Shown here piece after piece: positions 6,540-15,098 of a DNA stretch of 64,000 nt. Origin of the DNA: Paenibacillus sp. JDR-2. GTDB lineage: Bacteria > Bacillota > Bacilli > Paenibacillales > Paenibacillaceae. The translations under genes and the position numbers were made by a program. The notes under the pieces were generated by a model that worked only from the letters and a program-made list of their open reading frames with translations, ran no database searches and was not told the DNA's origin. The stretch's first letter is position 1. Each line of letters opens with the position of its first letter. The stretch spans positions 4,246,001 through 4,310,000 of the forward strand of contig NC_012914.1 in assembly GCF_000023585.1 (NCBI RefSeq). Reading direction: 5' to 3'.

Positions 6540-7555
6540 GCCCTTGCTCCCCTCAGTGTCAATTGTTCCGCATAGTGGCAAGCCGCCATATGGTTGTCTC
6601 CGATTTCCCGCAAAGCGGGTACCTCTTTCATGCATCTTTCCGTCTTGTATGCGCAGCGGGGATGAAAATGGCATCCGCTTGGCGGATTCGCCGGATTCGG
6701 CACCTCCCCTTCCAGGACGATCCTCTCCTTCTTCATATCCGGATCCGGCTGCGGCACGGCGGAGAGAAGCGCTTCGGTATACGGGTGTTTGGGCTGCCTG
6801 AACATGGATTCAACGCCAGCCATCTCCACCACCTTGCCCAAGTGCATGACGGCCACGCGGTCAGAAATATTCTCCACGATCGACAGATCGTGCGAGATGA
6901 ATATATAAGTGATTTTATATTGCTCTTGCAAATCCTTCAACAGATTAATGATTTGGGCTTGAATCGACACGTCCAGCGCAGATACGGCTTCATCGCATAC
7001 GATCAGCCTCGGCTGGGTAATGAGTGCCCGTGCAATAGCGATCCGCTGCCGCTGTCCGCCGGAAAAAGCATGCGGATAACGTTTAAGATAACTGACGTTT
7101 AAACCCGTTTTCTCCGCGATCTCCGACACTTTCCGTTCCACTTCCGACTTGGGCAGTTTAAAGTTGGCGATCAGCGGCTCGGATATAATATCGAATACGC
7201 TCATCCGCGGACTCAGCGAAGAGTACGGATCCTGGAATATCATCTGAATGTCTTTTCTGAACTTCTTCGCTTCGGCACCTTTCAGCTTCAGAAAATCAAC
7301 AGAATCTCCATTATCCGTTCGATAGACGACTTCCCCGGAAGAGGCATCCATCCCCCTCACGATACATCGGCCAAGCGTAGTTTTGCCGCAACCAGATTCG
7401 CCTACGATGCTTAGCGTCTCGCCTTCCTGCAGCTTGAATGAAATATCCTGCAGCACGCGTACGGGTATCGGTCTGCCAAACAGCGCTTTCTTGGACTTCG
7501 CTTTGAATTCTTTATTAAGATTTTTAATTTCCAATATGGGTTTAGCCATCGTCAT
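6536..7555 (-). CDS. Opp/Dpp-type ABC transporter ATPase (OppF-like)
   Basis: The 339-residue ATPase has Walker A GESGCGKTT, signature SGGQRQRIAIARAL, Walker B LIVCDEAVSALD and the C-terminal oligopeptide-binding ATPase extension with the CHFHPRCAYKTERC cysteine cluster typical of OppF/DppF. ATG 7555 is chosen because GGAGGGGG lies just upstream; ATG 7549 is a possible alternative. It overlaps the end of the OppD-like gene, so the two are translationally coupled. It powers uptake with the partner ATPase and the two permeases upstream in the operon. Confidence 0.93.
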   Translation of the reverse strand: MTMAKPILEIKNLNKEFKAKSKKALFGRPIPVRVLQDISFKLQEGETLSIVGESGCGKTTLGRCIVRGMDASSGEVVYRTDNGDSVDFLKLKGAEAKKFRKDIQMIFQDPYSSLSPRMSVFDIISEPLIANFKLPKSEVERKVSEIAEKTGLNVSYLKRYPHAFSGGQRQRIAIARALITQPRLIVCDEAVSALDVSIQAQIINLLKDLQEQYKITYIFISHDLSIVENISDRVAVMHLGKVVEMAGVESMFRQPKHPYTEALLSAVPQPDPDMKKERIVLEGEVPNPANPPSGCHFHPRCAYKTERCMKEVPALREIGDNHMAACHYAEQLTLRGARA

Positions 7556-8591
7556 TTCCCCCTCCCTGCTGCTCCGAATACAGGAAGCACCTGACCGTAT
7601 GACTGTCGGATATTTGCGTGCTTGGCACGGACTGCTTATTGCACACACCCTCGATCCGGTCTTTGCAGCGTTCGTAGAAGCCGCACATTGGCGGCATATT
7701 GAATGGAATAGGCACCGAGCCTTCGATTGATTCCAGCCGTTTTGTTTTATTGCCGCCTAGTCTCGGCATCGATCGCAAAAGCCCTTTTGTATACGGATGC
7801 TTTGGATTGCGGAAAATCTCCCTCATTGGCGCCTGCTCGACAATTTTACCGAGATACATGACGGCCACTTCGTCACACATTTCCGCGATAATTCCCAAAT
7901 CATGCGTCACTAACAGAATCGCCATGCCGAATTCCTGCTGCAGCCGCTTCATTAACTCTAGTACCTGGGCTTGGATCGTCACATCAAGCGCTGTCGTAGG
8001 CTCGTCAGCAATCAAAATTTCGGGATTGCATGACAATGCCATAGAAATCATAGCCCGCTGGCGCATTCCGCCAGAGAATTCATGCGGGTATTGATCAAAC
8101 CTCTTTTCCTGGTCCGATATACCGACCTTGCTCAACATCTCAAGAGCGATCTTCTTCGCTTCCTTTTTGTTCCTGGTTCGGTGGATTAAGATCGCTTCCA
8201 TAATCTGATTCCCAATCGTATACATTGGCGAGAAAGCTGTCATCGGTTCTTGAAAGATCATAGCGATCTTACGGCCGCGAATGGAGCGGATCTTACGACC
8301 GTTTGGATCCAGCGAGAGCAAATCCAACGCACCATCCTTCGTCTCTTCCGAAGAAAGGTAATCGATTGTCCCCGAAGTCTCGCATTCCTTCGGATTAATG
8401 CCGAGTAACGCCCGGCTCGTCAAGCTTTTTCCGCAGCCCGACTCGCCTACGAGACCTAACGTCCTTCCCTTTCGGATTTCGAAATCTACCCCGTCCACAG
8501 CATTCATCACTCCGTTATCCATCTTGATCCGAATTTTCAAATCCTGAACACGGAGAAGCGGATGCTGCGGTTGAGCGGTCTCTGCTGTCAT
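7542..8591 (-). CDS. Opp/Dpp-type ABC transporter ATPase (OppD-like)
   Basis: The 349-residue protein carries Walker A GESGCGKS, signature FSGGMRQRAMISMAL, Walker B ILIADEPTTALD and the C-terminal Cys-containing extension (MCGFYERCKDRIEGVC). It forms the heterodimeric motor with the OppF-like protein. GAGGGG sits seven bases before the ATG. The gene lies 33 bp after the OppC-like permease gene in the same operon. Confidence 0.93.
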   Translation of the reverse strand: MTAETAQPQHPLLRVQDLKIRIKMDNGVMNAVDGVDFEIRKGRTLGLVGESGCGKSLTSRALLGINPKECETSGTIDYLSSEETKDGALDLLSLDPNGRKIRSIRGRKIAMIFQEPMTAFSPMYTIGNQIMEAILIHRTRNKKEAKKIALEMLSKVGISDQEKRFDQYPHEFSGGMRQRAMISMALSCNPEILIADEPTTALDVTIQAQVLELMKRLQQEFGMAILLVTHDLGIIAEMCDEVAVMYLGKIVEQAPMREIFRNPKHPYTKGLLRSMPRLGGNKTKRLESIEGSVPIPFNMPPMCGFYERCKDRIEGVCNKQSVPSTQISDSHTVRCFLYSEQQGGGNDDG

Positions 8592-8624
8592 AAATATCCC
8601 CTCGCTATATTTTTGTATTTGAGC

Positions 8625-9767
8625 CTACCGTTTGTATGGATCTGCAGCGTCGCGCAAGCCGTCGCCAAGAAAGTTGAACGTTAAGACGGTGAGAATAACC
8701 GTTCCAAGCGGAATGATCTTCCACGGATACAAAGCGATATTATCAATCTTCTGCGCTTCCTGAAGCAGTACGCCCCAGCTGGTGGCAGGAGAACGAATGC
8801 CAAGCCCAAGGAAACTCATGGCCGTCTCGGCTAGAATCATGCCGGGAATCGCCAGCGTCGTTGCTACGACCAGATAGCTGATGAAGCCGGGCAGCAAATG
8901 CCTGGCGATAATTTTCGTGTCGCTGACGCCCGCGATTTTGGCGGCAACAACGTAATCTTCGTTTCTGAGGGATATAAATTTGCCTCGTACGACCCTCGCC
9001 AGCCCCGTCCATTCAATAAACGCAAAAATGATAACGATATAGAAGTACATCCTGACGACCGGAATACGCGGAGGAATCGCCGCCGACAATGCCATCCATA
9101 ACGGCAGCGTCGGGAAAGAACGTATAATCTCAATAACACGCTGAATAATGGCATCCAGCCAGCCTCCGAAATAACCGGACGCCCCGCCGATAATCAAGCC
9201 CAAGACAAAGCTGATCCCCACTCCCACTAAAGGAATGCTTAATGAGACTTGACTGCCTAGCAAAATGCGGGAAAATAAATCTCTTCCAAGCGAGTCCGTA
9301 CCCAGCAAGAAGAGGCGACCGGGCTCCTCGACTCCGATAAGATGCGTGGTTGAGGGAATCATGCCTAGAAACTTATAACGCTCGCCTTTCACGAAAAATT
9401 GAAGCGGATACTTCTTCGTATCGTTCGTAAACGTTTTGCGCATTGTCTCAGGATCGCGTCCAGATTTCAACCCGTACACGAAAGGCCGGATATGAAACTT
9501 TCCTTCCGTATCAACGAATCGCAACTTCATCGGAGGCGCATTCACGTATTTACTGTCGTAGTTTTCCAATCCGTAAGGAGCTAGGAATTGGGCGAACAAA
9601 GCCCCTGCGTAGAGAAGCGCAAGCACGATCAGGCTGACCCGTGCGAGCTTATGCTTCTTGAACCTGACGTACATAAGCTGCCATTGCGAACTGTAGTTTG
9701 CATCCTTATCTTTGGCAGGCTCAGCGCTAGACGCTTTTCGTCTTCTAAATACCGATAGTCGCCTCAT
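8625..9767 (-). CDS. Opp/Dpp-type ABC permease (OppC-like), with long external loop
   Basis: The 380-residue permease has a cytosolic N-terminus, TM1 at about residues 42-63, and five C-terminal TMs with the EAA-type motif (ARVVRGKFISLRNEDYVVAAKIAG). It is about 80 residues longer than typical OppC/DppC. The extra length lies between TM1 and TM2 (about residues 70-155) and should face outside, next to the binding protein. This longer loop recurs in opp-type importers of saccharides and larger ligands, which fits the LacI regulator, but the substrate remains unknown. It is preceded by the OppB-like gene with a three-base gap. Confidence 0.92.
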   Translation of the reverse strand: MRRLSVFRRRKASSAEPAKDKDANYSSQWQLMYVRFKKHKLARVSLIVLALLYAGALFAQFLAPYGLENYDSKYVNAPPMKLRFVDTEGKFHIRPFVYGLKSGRDPETMRKTFTNDTKKYPLQFFVKGERYKFLGMIPSTTHLIGVEEPGRLFLLGTDSLGRDLFSRILLGSQVSLSIPLVGVGISFVLGLIIGGASGYFGGWLDAIIQRVIEIIRSFPTLPLWMALSAAIPPRIPVVRMYFYIVIIFAFIEWTGLARVVRGKFISLRNEDYVVAAKIAGVSDTKIIARHLLPGFISYLVVATTLAIPGMILAETAMSFLGLGIRSPATSWGVLLQEAQKIDNIALYPWKIIPLGTVILTVLTFNFLGDGLRDAADPYKR

Positions 9768-9770
9768 AGT

Positions 9771-10769
9771 CTACGATCCCCTGAATTCTGTACGGATTTT
9801 TGGATCCAGCCACGCGAGCAAGATGTCTGAAATCAAAGTTCCGAGCACCGTAAGCAGCGCCATGAACAATAGCCAAGTCCCCGCCAGGTACATGTCCTGC
9901 CCAAGCAAGGCATTAAACATGACCGGCCCTTGAATCGGCAAATTTAGAACAATCGCCGTAATCGTAGAACCGGTAAAGATCGAAGTAAGCGACCAGCCGA
10001 ATGTGCTGACGATTGGGTTTAGCGCGGCCCTTGTCGGGTATTTAAACAGGATTTTCCGTTCCGACAAGCCTTTTGCTCTTGCCGTAACGACGTTTGGTTT
10101 GTTCAGCTCATCCAGCATTTGGCCCCGCATAACGCGAATCAAATCCGCCGTCCCGGATAGCCCGATTACAATGACGGGAATGACCATATGCTTCGCCAGA
10201 TCGATCGCCTTGTCCATTGACCAAGGCGCGTTAACGTATTCGGCGGAGAACAAACCAAGCAGCGGGTCACCGAACCAGGTATAAGAAAGGAACATCAGAA
10301 TGACGGCCATCAAGAAATGCGGCGTTGCCATTCCGAGAAAGCTTAGTCCCGAGAAGAAATAGTCGCCTGCCGAATATTGCTTGACCGCACAGTAGATGCC
10401 AATTGGAATCGCCACAAGATATTGGAAGGCCATCGTCACCAGGGACACGGTTAACGTCAGGCCCATGTACTGCTTAATGACGTCTAGCACAGGCTTGTTA
10501 TAGTTAAAGGAGAAGCCAAAATCTCCGTGCAATACGATATCCTTAACCCAAATGAAATACTGTTCGTAAACGGGACGATCAAGACCAAGGTCCGCTCTCA
10601 TCGCAGCCATGTCTTCCTGGGTGAATACTTCTCCGGCAACTGAGGCTTCAGCCGCGTAATTGGATACGTAATCGCCGGGCGGCAGCTGTATAATGTAGAA
10701 CACGATAACGGATATAAAAAACACGACCGGGATGGCCAGTAAAATACGCTTCAACGTATACTGTAGCAC
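9771..10769 (-). CDS. Opp/Dpp-type ABC permease (OppB-like)
   Basis: The 332-residue permease begins with the family hallmark LQYTLKRILLAIPVVFFISVI, has a ~60-residue external segment after TM1 and then five further TMs, and carries the conserved LIRVMRGQMLDELNKPNVVTA-like loop (broken into its parts LIRVMRGQ and VTARAKG) that docks to the ATPases. It pairs with the OppC-like protein to form the membrane channel. It is the first membrane component after the binding-protein gene, separated by ~120 bp that hold a hairpin. Confidence 0.93.
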   Translation of the reverse strand: MLQYTLKRILLAIPVVFFISVIVFYIIQLPPGDYVSNYAAEASVAGEVFTQEDMAAMRADLGLDRPVYEQYFIWVKDIVLHGDFGFSFNYNKPVLDVIKQYMGLTLTVSLVTMAFQYLVAIPIGIYCAVKQYSAGDYFFSGLSFLGMATPHFLMAVILMFLSYTWFGDPLLGLFSAEYVNAPWSMDKAIDLAKHMVIPVIVIGLSGTADLIRVMRGQMLDELNKPNVVTARAKGLSERKILFKYPTRAALNPIVSTFGWSLTSIFTGSTITAIVLNLPIQGPVMFNALLGQDMYLAGTWLLFMALLTVLGTLISDILLAWLDPKIRTEFRGS

Positions 10770-10832
10770 CTGTTATCCTCCCTTCCCTTTACCATTACGC
10801 GTCACTTGAAGCAAATGTCTTTCGAATAAACA

Positions 10833-10873
10833 TGCCGCCGCAAAGGGTGAGCTGACACTCTCCCCTTGCGGCA
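10833..10873 (-). terminator. Hairpin between SBP and permease genes (partial terminator?)
   Basis: GCCGCAA...TTGCGGC with inner GGG/CCC and GAG/CTC pairs forms a strong stem without a clean T-run. Such hairpins after a binding-protein gene commonly stabilise the upstream message or attenuate the downstream part, so that the SBP is made in excess. That role is inferred from position. Confidence 0.45.
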
Positions 10874-10892
10874 CGCTTTTACGAAATAAAGG

Positions 10893-12890
10893 TTACGGCT
10901 TTAAATAGAACTGTGCGGGATGAGCCGCTCCAAGCGAACGGAACTCGTCAGCCCAAATCAGATCTTTCGGAATGTTGCCCATCTTATTCGAAGCGGCAAT
11001 CAAGGTCGGCGTCGGGCCGGCATAACCGATTACCCATTGGTTTTTCATGTGCAACTTGACGATCTCATTGCTAAGCCGATTAATCTCTTCGGGCGTTTTG
11101 GCCGCTTTGATCTGATCCCAGTACTCTAGAATTTTGGCAATGTCACCCTCTGGTTTTACGCCCTCCTTGCCTCCCGACGAAACGTATAAGCCGTATTGTC
11201 CATACCACGGAGTCAAGACGCGAAGCGGAACAAGCGCATCTGGACGGTAAGCTACGTTAACAACGGAAATGTTCTCGATGCTGACCGGTACTTGATTGGA
11301 ATACTTCAATTCCTGCAGCGTCGCTTGATCGACGAGCTTCACGTTCGTCTTAATGCCCATATCCTCGTAATACTTCTTGAGGAGCTCAGTGTAATTAGCG
11401 CTATCCTCTGAAGAATCCATAATGGTGAGGGTCACGTCCGAACCGTCCGGGAACAGCCGGAAATTGTTCTTGTCGCGCTTCGTTAATCCAATCTCGTCGA
11501 GCAGCGCGTTCGCCCGATCTGGATCAAAGCTCGACCATTGATCCGCCCAGCCCTCCTGGTAACCGACAAGCCCTTCCTGAACGGAAGCTTGGATCGGGTC
11601 CGCGATGCCGTTCGTCACGATCTCCGTAATCTCGCTGCGATTAACGCCAATCGAAAGCGCTTCTCTAAAGCGGATATCCTGGAACAATTTGCGAAGATTA
11701 GGATCGTCTATGGTTTGGTTGAGTTGAATACCCGAAGTCATCCAAGCCGGCTGCTGCCAGGAGATAACGCGGTAATCGCCCTTCTTCTCGTTTTCCTTCA
11801 ATACGGTAAAATCCTGCGCTCCGAACGTAGACAAATTAAAGTCGCCTGCCAGCGTACCTAGAACCCGCTGACTCGGATCTTGTATTTTCGTTGCGACGAT
11901 TCGGTCCATGTAAGGCAGCTGATTGCCTTCGGGATCCGTTTTCCAATAATACGGATTCCGTTCCATAATGAACTGATCGCTATTCGGATCGTTCTTAGCT
12001 ACCCATGGCCGGAGCGTAGGAATTTGCGGATAAAGCCAGTAATAATAACCGGTTTCCTTCAGGAAAGCCGTCGTATCCTCGAAGCCCCACTGCTTGGCGA
12101 TCTCAAGTGCTTTTTCCTCGCCGACAAGCTCCGGCAGAATCGTCTTGTGGAAATGGGCCGGTGCGAAAAACCATTTATTGTCGATTGCGACACGTTCTAA
12201 AAACTGAACGCTCGGATACTTATGAACGACCTTAAACGTATAATCGTCTACCTTTGTGACCGTGGCCAGCGCCTTATCACCCGTAACCGGATCAACCGAG
12301 TAATAAGCATCGTAGATCGCCTTGCCAAAGGTTTCCTTCGTCAACATGTGCTCCCAATAGAAAAGTACATCGTCCGCCGTAAAGGGCTCACCGTCGGACC
12401 ACTTCATGCCCTCCCTAAGATGAATCGTAAACTCGGTTGAATCCTCGTTGACTTCATAGCTCTTGGCTACGTTTGGTTCGACGCCGCTGCCGTCCTTGTT
12501 GAAACGAAAAAGCGCCTCCTCCGTCGGCTGCCCGACGGACCACTTGTCGCCCGGACCTGTCCAAGCCATCTTCCAATCCCCGCCGTATTGTCCGATTTCG
12601 TCAACCACTGGCTCCACCATGACGTCAGCCTGGACTGGGAGGCGTTCCGACAACGGAGGAAGAGTACCGCCTGCTACAAGCTTGGCAAGCATAGGGGCTT
12701 CCTTGGTCGCTGTTGCGTCCGTACCGCCGCCTCCGCCACCCTTGTCTTCATCCTTGTCGGTGCCCTTGTCGCTGTTCGGCTCTCCAGCCGCATTCGACGG
12801 CGCCGGCGAATTATTATTATTCGTACACCCTGCCGCAATAATAGAAATGATAACTAATAGAACAGCCAGCAGCTTCCGCTGTCTCCTCAA
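10893..12890 (-). CDS. Family 5 extracellular solute-binding lipoprotein
   Basis: The 665-residue protein starts at TTG with GGAGGGG five bases upstream. It has a lipoprotein signal (LLVIISIIAAGCT; lipidated Cys at residue 22), a Gly/Asp/Lys-rich linker (about 28-62) and the SBP_bac_5 fold (FTIHLREGMKWSDGEPFTADDV is split here as FTIHLREGMKW and SDGEPFTADDV). It is the first gene of the operon and defines the substrate of the opp-like importer. It is ~100 residues longer than OppA or DppA, as is common for binding proteins of large or glycan ligands. The ligand cannot be read from sequence. Confidence 0.92.
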   Translation of the reverse strand: MRRQRKLLAVLLVIISIIAAGCTNNNNSPAPSNAAGEPNSDKGTDKDEDKGGGGGGTDATATKEAPMLAKLVAGGTLPPLSERLPVQADVMVEPVVDEIGQYGGDWKMAWTGPGDKWSVGQPTEEALFRFNKDGSGVEPNVAKSYEVNEDSTEFTIHLREGMKWSDGEPFTADDVLFYWEHMLTKETFGKAIYDAYYSVDPVTGDKALATVTKVDDYTFKVVHKYPSVQFLERVAIDNKWFFAPAHFHKTILPELVGEEKALEIAKQWGFEDTTAFLKETGYYYWLYPQIPTLRPWVAKNDPNSDQFIMERNPYYWKTDPEGNQLPYMDRIVATKIQDPSQRVLGTLAGDFNLSTFGAQDFTVLKENEKKGDYRVISWQQPAWMTSGIQLNQTIDDPNLRKLFQDIRFREALSIGVNRSEITEIVTNGIADPIQASVQEGLVGYQEGWADQWSSFDPDRANALLDEIGLTKRDKNNFRLFPDGSDVTLTIMDSSEDSANYTELLKKYYEDMGIKTNVKLVDQATLQELKYSNQVPVSIENISVVNVAYRPDALVPLRVLTPWYGQYGLYVSSGGKEGVKPEGDIAKILEYWDQIKAAKTPEEINRLSNEIVKLHMKNQWVIGYAGPTPTLIAASNKMGNIPKDLIWADEFRSLGAAHPAQFYLKP

Positions 12891-13018
12891 ATGAACCCCT
12901 CCATTCGTGAGTTTTGCTTCATTGACTATGCTGCGCTCCCCTTATTTCTTGCCTTAAGTAGATTCTCGGCTGCCAGGATGAAGGAAATATTCACCTCCGT
13001 AATGTTAATTTTTTGTAA

Positions 13019-13049
13019 ATTGTATGCGCTTTATTTGAAAGAATGTCAT
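13019..13049 (-). promoter_or_regulatory. Putative promoter of the opp-HAD-lacI operon
   Basis: On the minus strand ATGACA (13044-13049) and TACAAT (13019-13024) are 19 bp apart. An AAAGCGC element (13026-13033) lies in the spacer right next to the -10 box, where a repressor would block RNA polymerase. The transcript would have a ~125-nt leader. The promoter is predicted only. Confidence 0.4.
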
Positions 13050-13099
13050 CTTTTAAAGCGGTTTAAAATACGAATCCAAAAAAATATAAAGCGCTTCAC
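13026..13099. promoter_or_regulatory. Three AAAGCG[C/G]-containing operator-like sites
   Basis: Sites are at 13026-13033 (complement of AAAGCGC), 13052-13067 (TTTAAAGCGGTTTAAA, near-palindromic) and 13088-13099 (AAAGCGCTTCAC). Their spacing of about 30 and 33 bp is close to three helical turns. They resemble LacI-family operators, so the LacI protein encoded at the end of the operon is the likely ligand. A CcpA cre site is a weaker alternative because the flanking TG and CA are missing. The rest of the 12891-13298 gap, about 400 bases, holds no gene. Confidence 0.5.
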
Positions 13100-13203
13100 T
13101 AACATACCTGAACACTCGGTTTTAACTTATCCCTTTAAAAAGGCGACACTTTGCAGTGAACGCCATGCCTTACTTGCGTGGAGATTTAATCTCTTTTTCA
13201 AAC

Positions 13204-13230
13204 AAAAAAACTCCCGGAAAGGGAGTTTAA
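13204..13230 (-). terminator. Terminator of the MalEFG-type operon
   Basis: AAACTCCC (13210-13217) pairs with GGGAGTTT (13223-13230) and is followed on the minus strand by a run of T. It lies ~70 bp after the stop of the permease gene at 13299. Confidence 0.85.
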
Positions 13231-13298
13231 GATACAAAAAGCGATGCCATATGCGGAGGCTAAAATCAAACAGCTCAATTGAGTAAGCATAATCAGGT

Positions 13299-14123
13299 TT
13301 ATCCTTTGACCGCCCCTTCCGTAATGCCTTGAATAATCCACCGCTGGAAGAACGCGAAGATCAGGACAATCGGAATCGACGAAAGGATCAGCGATGCAAG
13401 AATAAGCGCCCAGTCCCGGCTGTATTTGCCGAAGAACATGTTGATCGTCAGAACAAGCGTATATTGACGGTAATCGTTCAGGAGCAGCACCGGCAGCAGG
13501 AAGTCATTCCAGAGCCACAGCAAGTTCAGCACAACAATCGTAAACGTGATGGGCATGAGCAACGGGAAAATGATCAGGAAGAACCCTTTCCACTCGCCGC
13601 AGCCGTCCATGCTCGCGGATTCGTCCAGCTCCCGGGGGATGCCTTTAACGAAACCGTGATAGAGGAAAATAGCCATATTGACGCCGAGCCCGGCGCAGAC
13701 GACTCCGAGGCCAAGCGGCGAACCCTGCAGCCCGAGATCGCGGGCCATCTTAGTCAGCGTAACCATGATCGTCTGGAACGGAATAAGCATGGACGCGACG
13801 AACAGCATGAAGATCCAGCTGCTCAGCCTACTTCTGGTGCGGGACAGCTTATAACCAGCCAGAGAACTGCACGCAACGATGCCTACTATGCCCGTTACGG
13901 TCACGATGACGGTATTCCAGCCGCTTCGGAGCATGTTCGCTTTCTTGAATGCTTCCGTGTAATTATCGAATTTTAATGCAGACGGCAAGCCCAACACGGA
14001 GTTGTATACCTCGCCCTCCGTCTTGAACGAATTGACGATAGCCATGTAGATCGGAAAGAGAAAGTAGACCGCCAGAACGGCAAGCACGACCCAGGCCAGA
14101 ACGGAATAGATGCGTCTGCTCAT
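13299..14123 (-). CDS. Sugar ABC transporter permease (MalG/CUT1-type)
   Basis: The 274-residue protein has six TMs. The CUT1 EAA loop is seen as GIPRELDESASMDGCGEWKGF, which carries the ATPase-docking Gly. Its C-terminus, RWIIQGITEGAVKG, is the usual end of MalG-like permeases. Its ATG overlaps the stop of the upstream permease gene (ATGA). With that partner and the SBP it forms a sugar importer. No ATPase gene is in the operon, which is normal for CUT1 systems that share an MsmX-type ATPase. Confidence 0.93.
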   Translation of the reverse strand: MSRRIYSVLAWVVLAVLAVYFLFPIYMAIVNSFKTEGEVYNSVLGLPSALKFDNYTEAFKKANMLRSGWNTVIVTVTGIVGIVACSSLAGYKLSRTRSRLSSWIFMLFVASMLIPFQTIMVTLTKMARDLGLQGSPLGLGVVCAGLGVNMAIFLYHGFVKGIPRELDESASMDGCGEWKGFFLIIFPLLMPITFTIVVLNLLWLWNDFLLPVLLLNDYRQYTLVLTINMFFGKYSRDWALILASLILSSIPIVLIFAFFQRWIIQGITEGAVKG

Positions 14124-15001
14124 GCTTCCACCTCGCGCTTCTTCATCATCGTTACTTGGATCATGGTGATGACGAGAATGATCAGGAACAGGATGATTGC
14201 TTTGGCGCTGGCATAGCCGTACCGGTTATTGCCTTGGTATGCTTCCTCGAGAATATTCATCGTGATGACCTGAGTGCCCCGTCCCGGACCTCCTCCGGTT
14301 AAGGCATAGACCAGATCATATACCTTGAACGAGCTGTTTAAGGTTAGGAAGATACAGATCGTCAACGCGTGAGCGATCAGCGGCAGCGTGATGTACCGAA
14401 GCATACGGAATGGTGTCGCCCCGTCGATGATTGCCGCTTCCTTCAGGTGTAAGGGAATCCCCTGGATGGCCGACATGTAAATCAGCATCAGCGTGCCGAC
14501 CCCGCCCCATAAGGATACGAGCAGAATCGACCAGAACGACACCTGAGGATCGCCGAGCCAGGACAAATCGAGGAATTTGAATACGGCGTACTCGGACAGG
14601 GCCGGAATAACCTTCGAGAAGACGAATACCCACATAAACGTGCTAATAATGACGCTCAGCATGTTCGGCATAAAGAAAATCGTCCGGAACAGCCCTTTGG
14701 CCCGCGTACGGGATTCAATGAGTATCGCCAGCAGCAGGGCGACCACGTTCTGGAAGACGACCGCGAAGATCACGTACTTGGCGGTAAACCAAATGGCCGA
14801 ACGGAAGTAACGGTCATCCCTCAGCGCCTCGACGAAATTTTGAATGCCGACGAAGCCGTAGGTCTTGTTCAGTCCGTTCCAATCCGTGAAGCTGTAGTAA
14901 GAGCCTTGGAGCATCGGGATAACCAGAAAAAGCAGATAAAGCACGAAGGCGGGCAACACGAACAAAATGAGCGAAAAGGTCGCTTTGTAGCGGGTCGTCA
15001 T
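14120..15001 (-). CDS. Sugar ABC transporter permease (MalF/CUT1-type)
   Basis: The protein has six TMs with the large N-terminal TM1 region FSLILFVLPAFVLYLLFLVIP, whose stretch is typical of CUT1 MalF-like permeases lacking the P2 loop. The EAA loop reads GIPLHLKEAAIIDGATPFRM. The start ATG 15001 is preferred because AAGGAGTGA sits eight bases upstream; an in-frame GTG 12 bases earlier overlaps that site. It is the middle gene of SBP-permease-permease. Confidence 0.92.
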   Translation of the reverse strand: MTTRYKATFSLILFVLPAFVLYLLFLVIPMLQGSYYSFTDWNGLNKTYGFVGIQNFVEALRDDRYFRSAIWFTAKYVIFAVVFQNVVALLLAILIESRTRAKGLFRTIFFMPNMLSVIISTFMWVFVFSKVIPALSEYAVFKFLDLSWLGDPQVSFWSILLVSLWGGVGTLMLIYMSAIQGIPLHLKEAAIIDGATPFRMLRYITLPLIAHALTICIFLTLNSSFKVYDLVYALTGGGPGRGTQVITMNILEEAYQGNNRYGYASAKAIILFLIILVITMIQVTMMKKREVEA

Positions 15002-15098
15002 GATTGCATTCACTCCTTAGGGAAGACATACCCCGCTCCCGCTTGCCCTAAAGGGGTCTTGCGGAAGCAGGATACGCTCGTTTTGATCCGGGTTCGGT

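Noticed and set aside
12960-13005. Leader peptide with GGAGGTGAAT ahead of the SBP gene
   Set aside because: The Shine-Dalgarno-like sequence is not followed at proper distance by ATG, GTG or TTG; only a GTG overlapping it would start a 20-codon frame.
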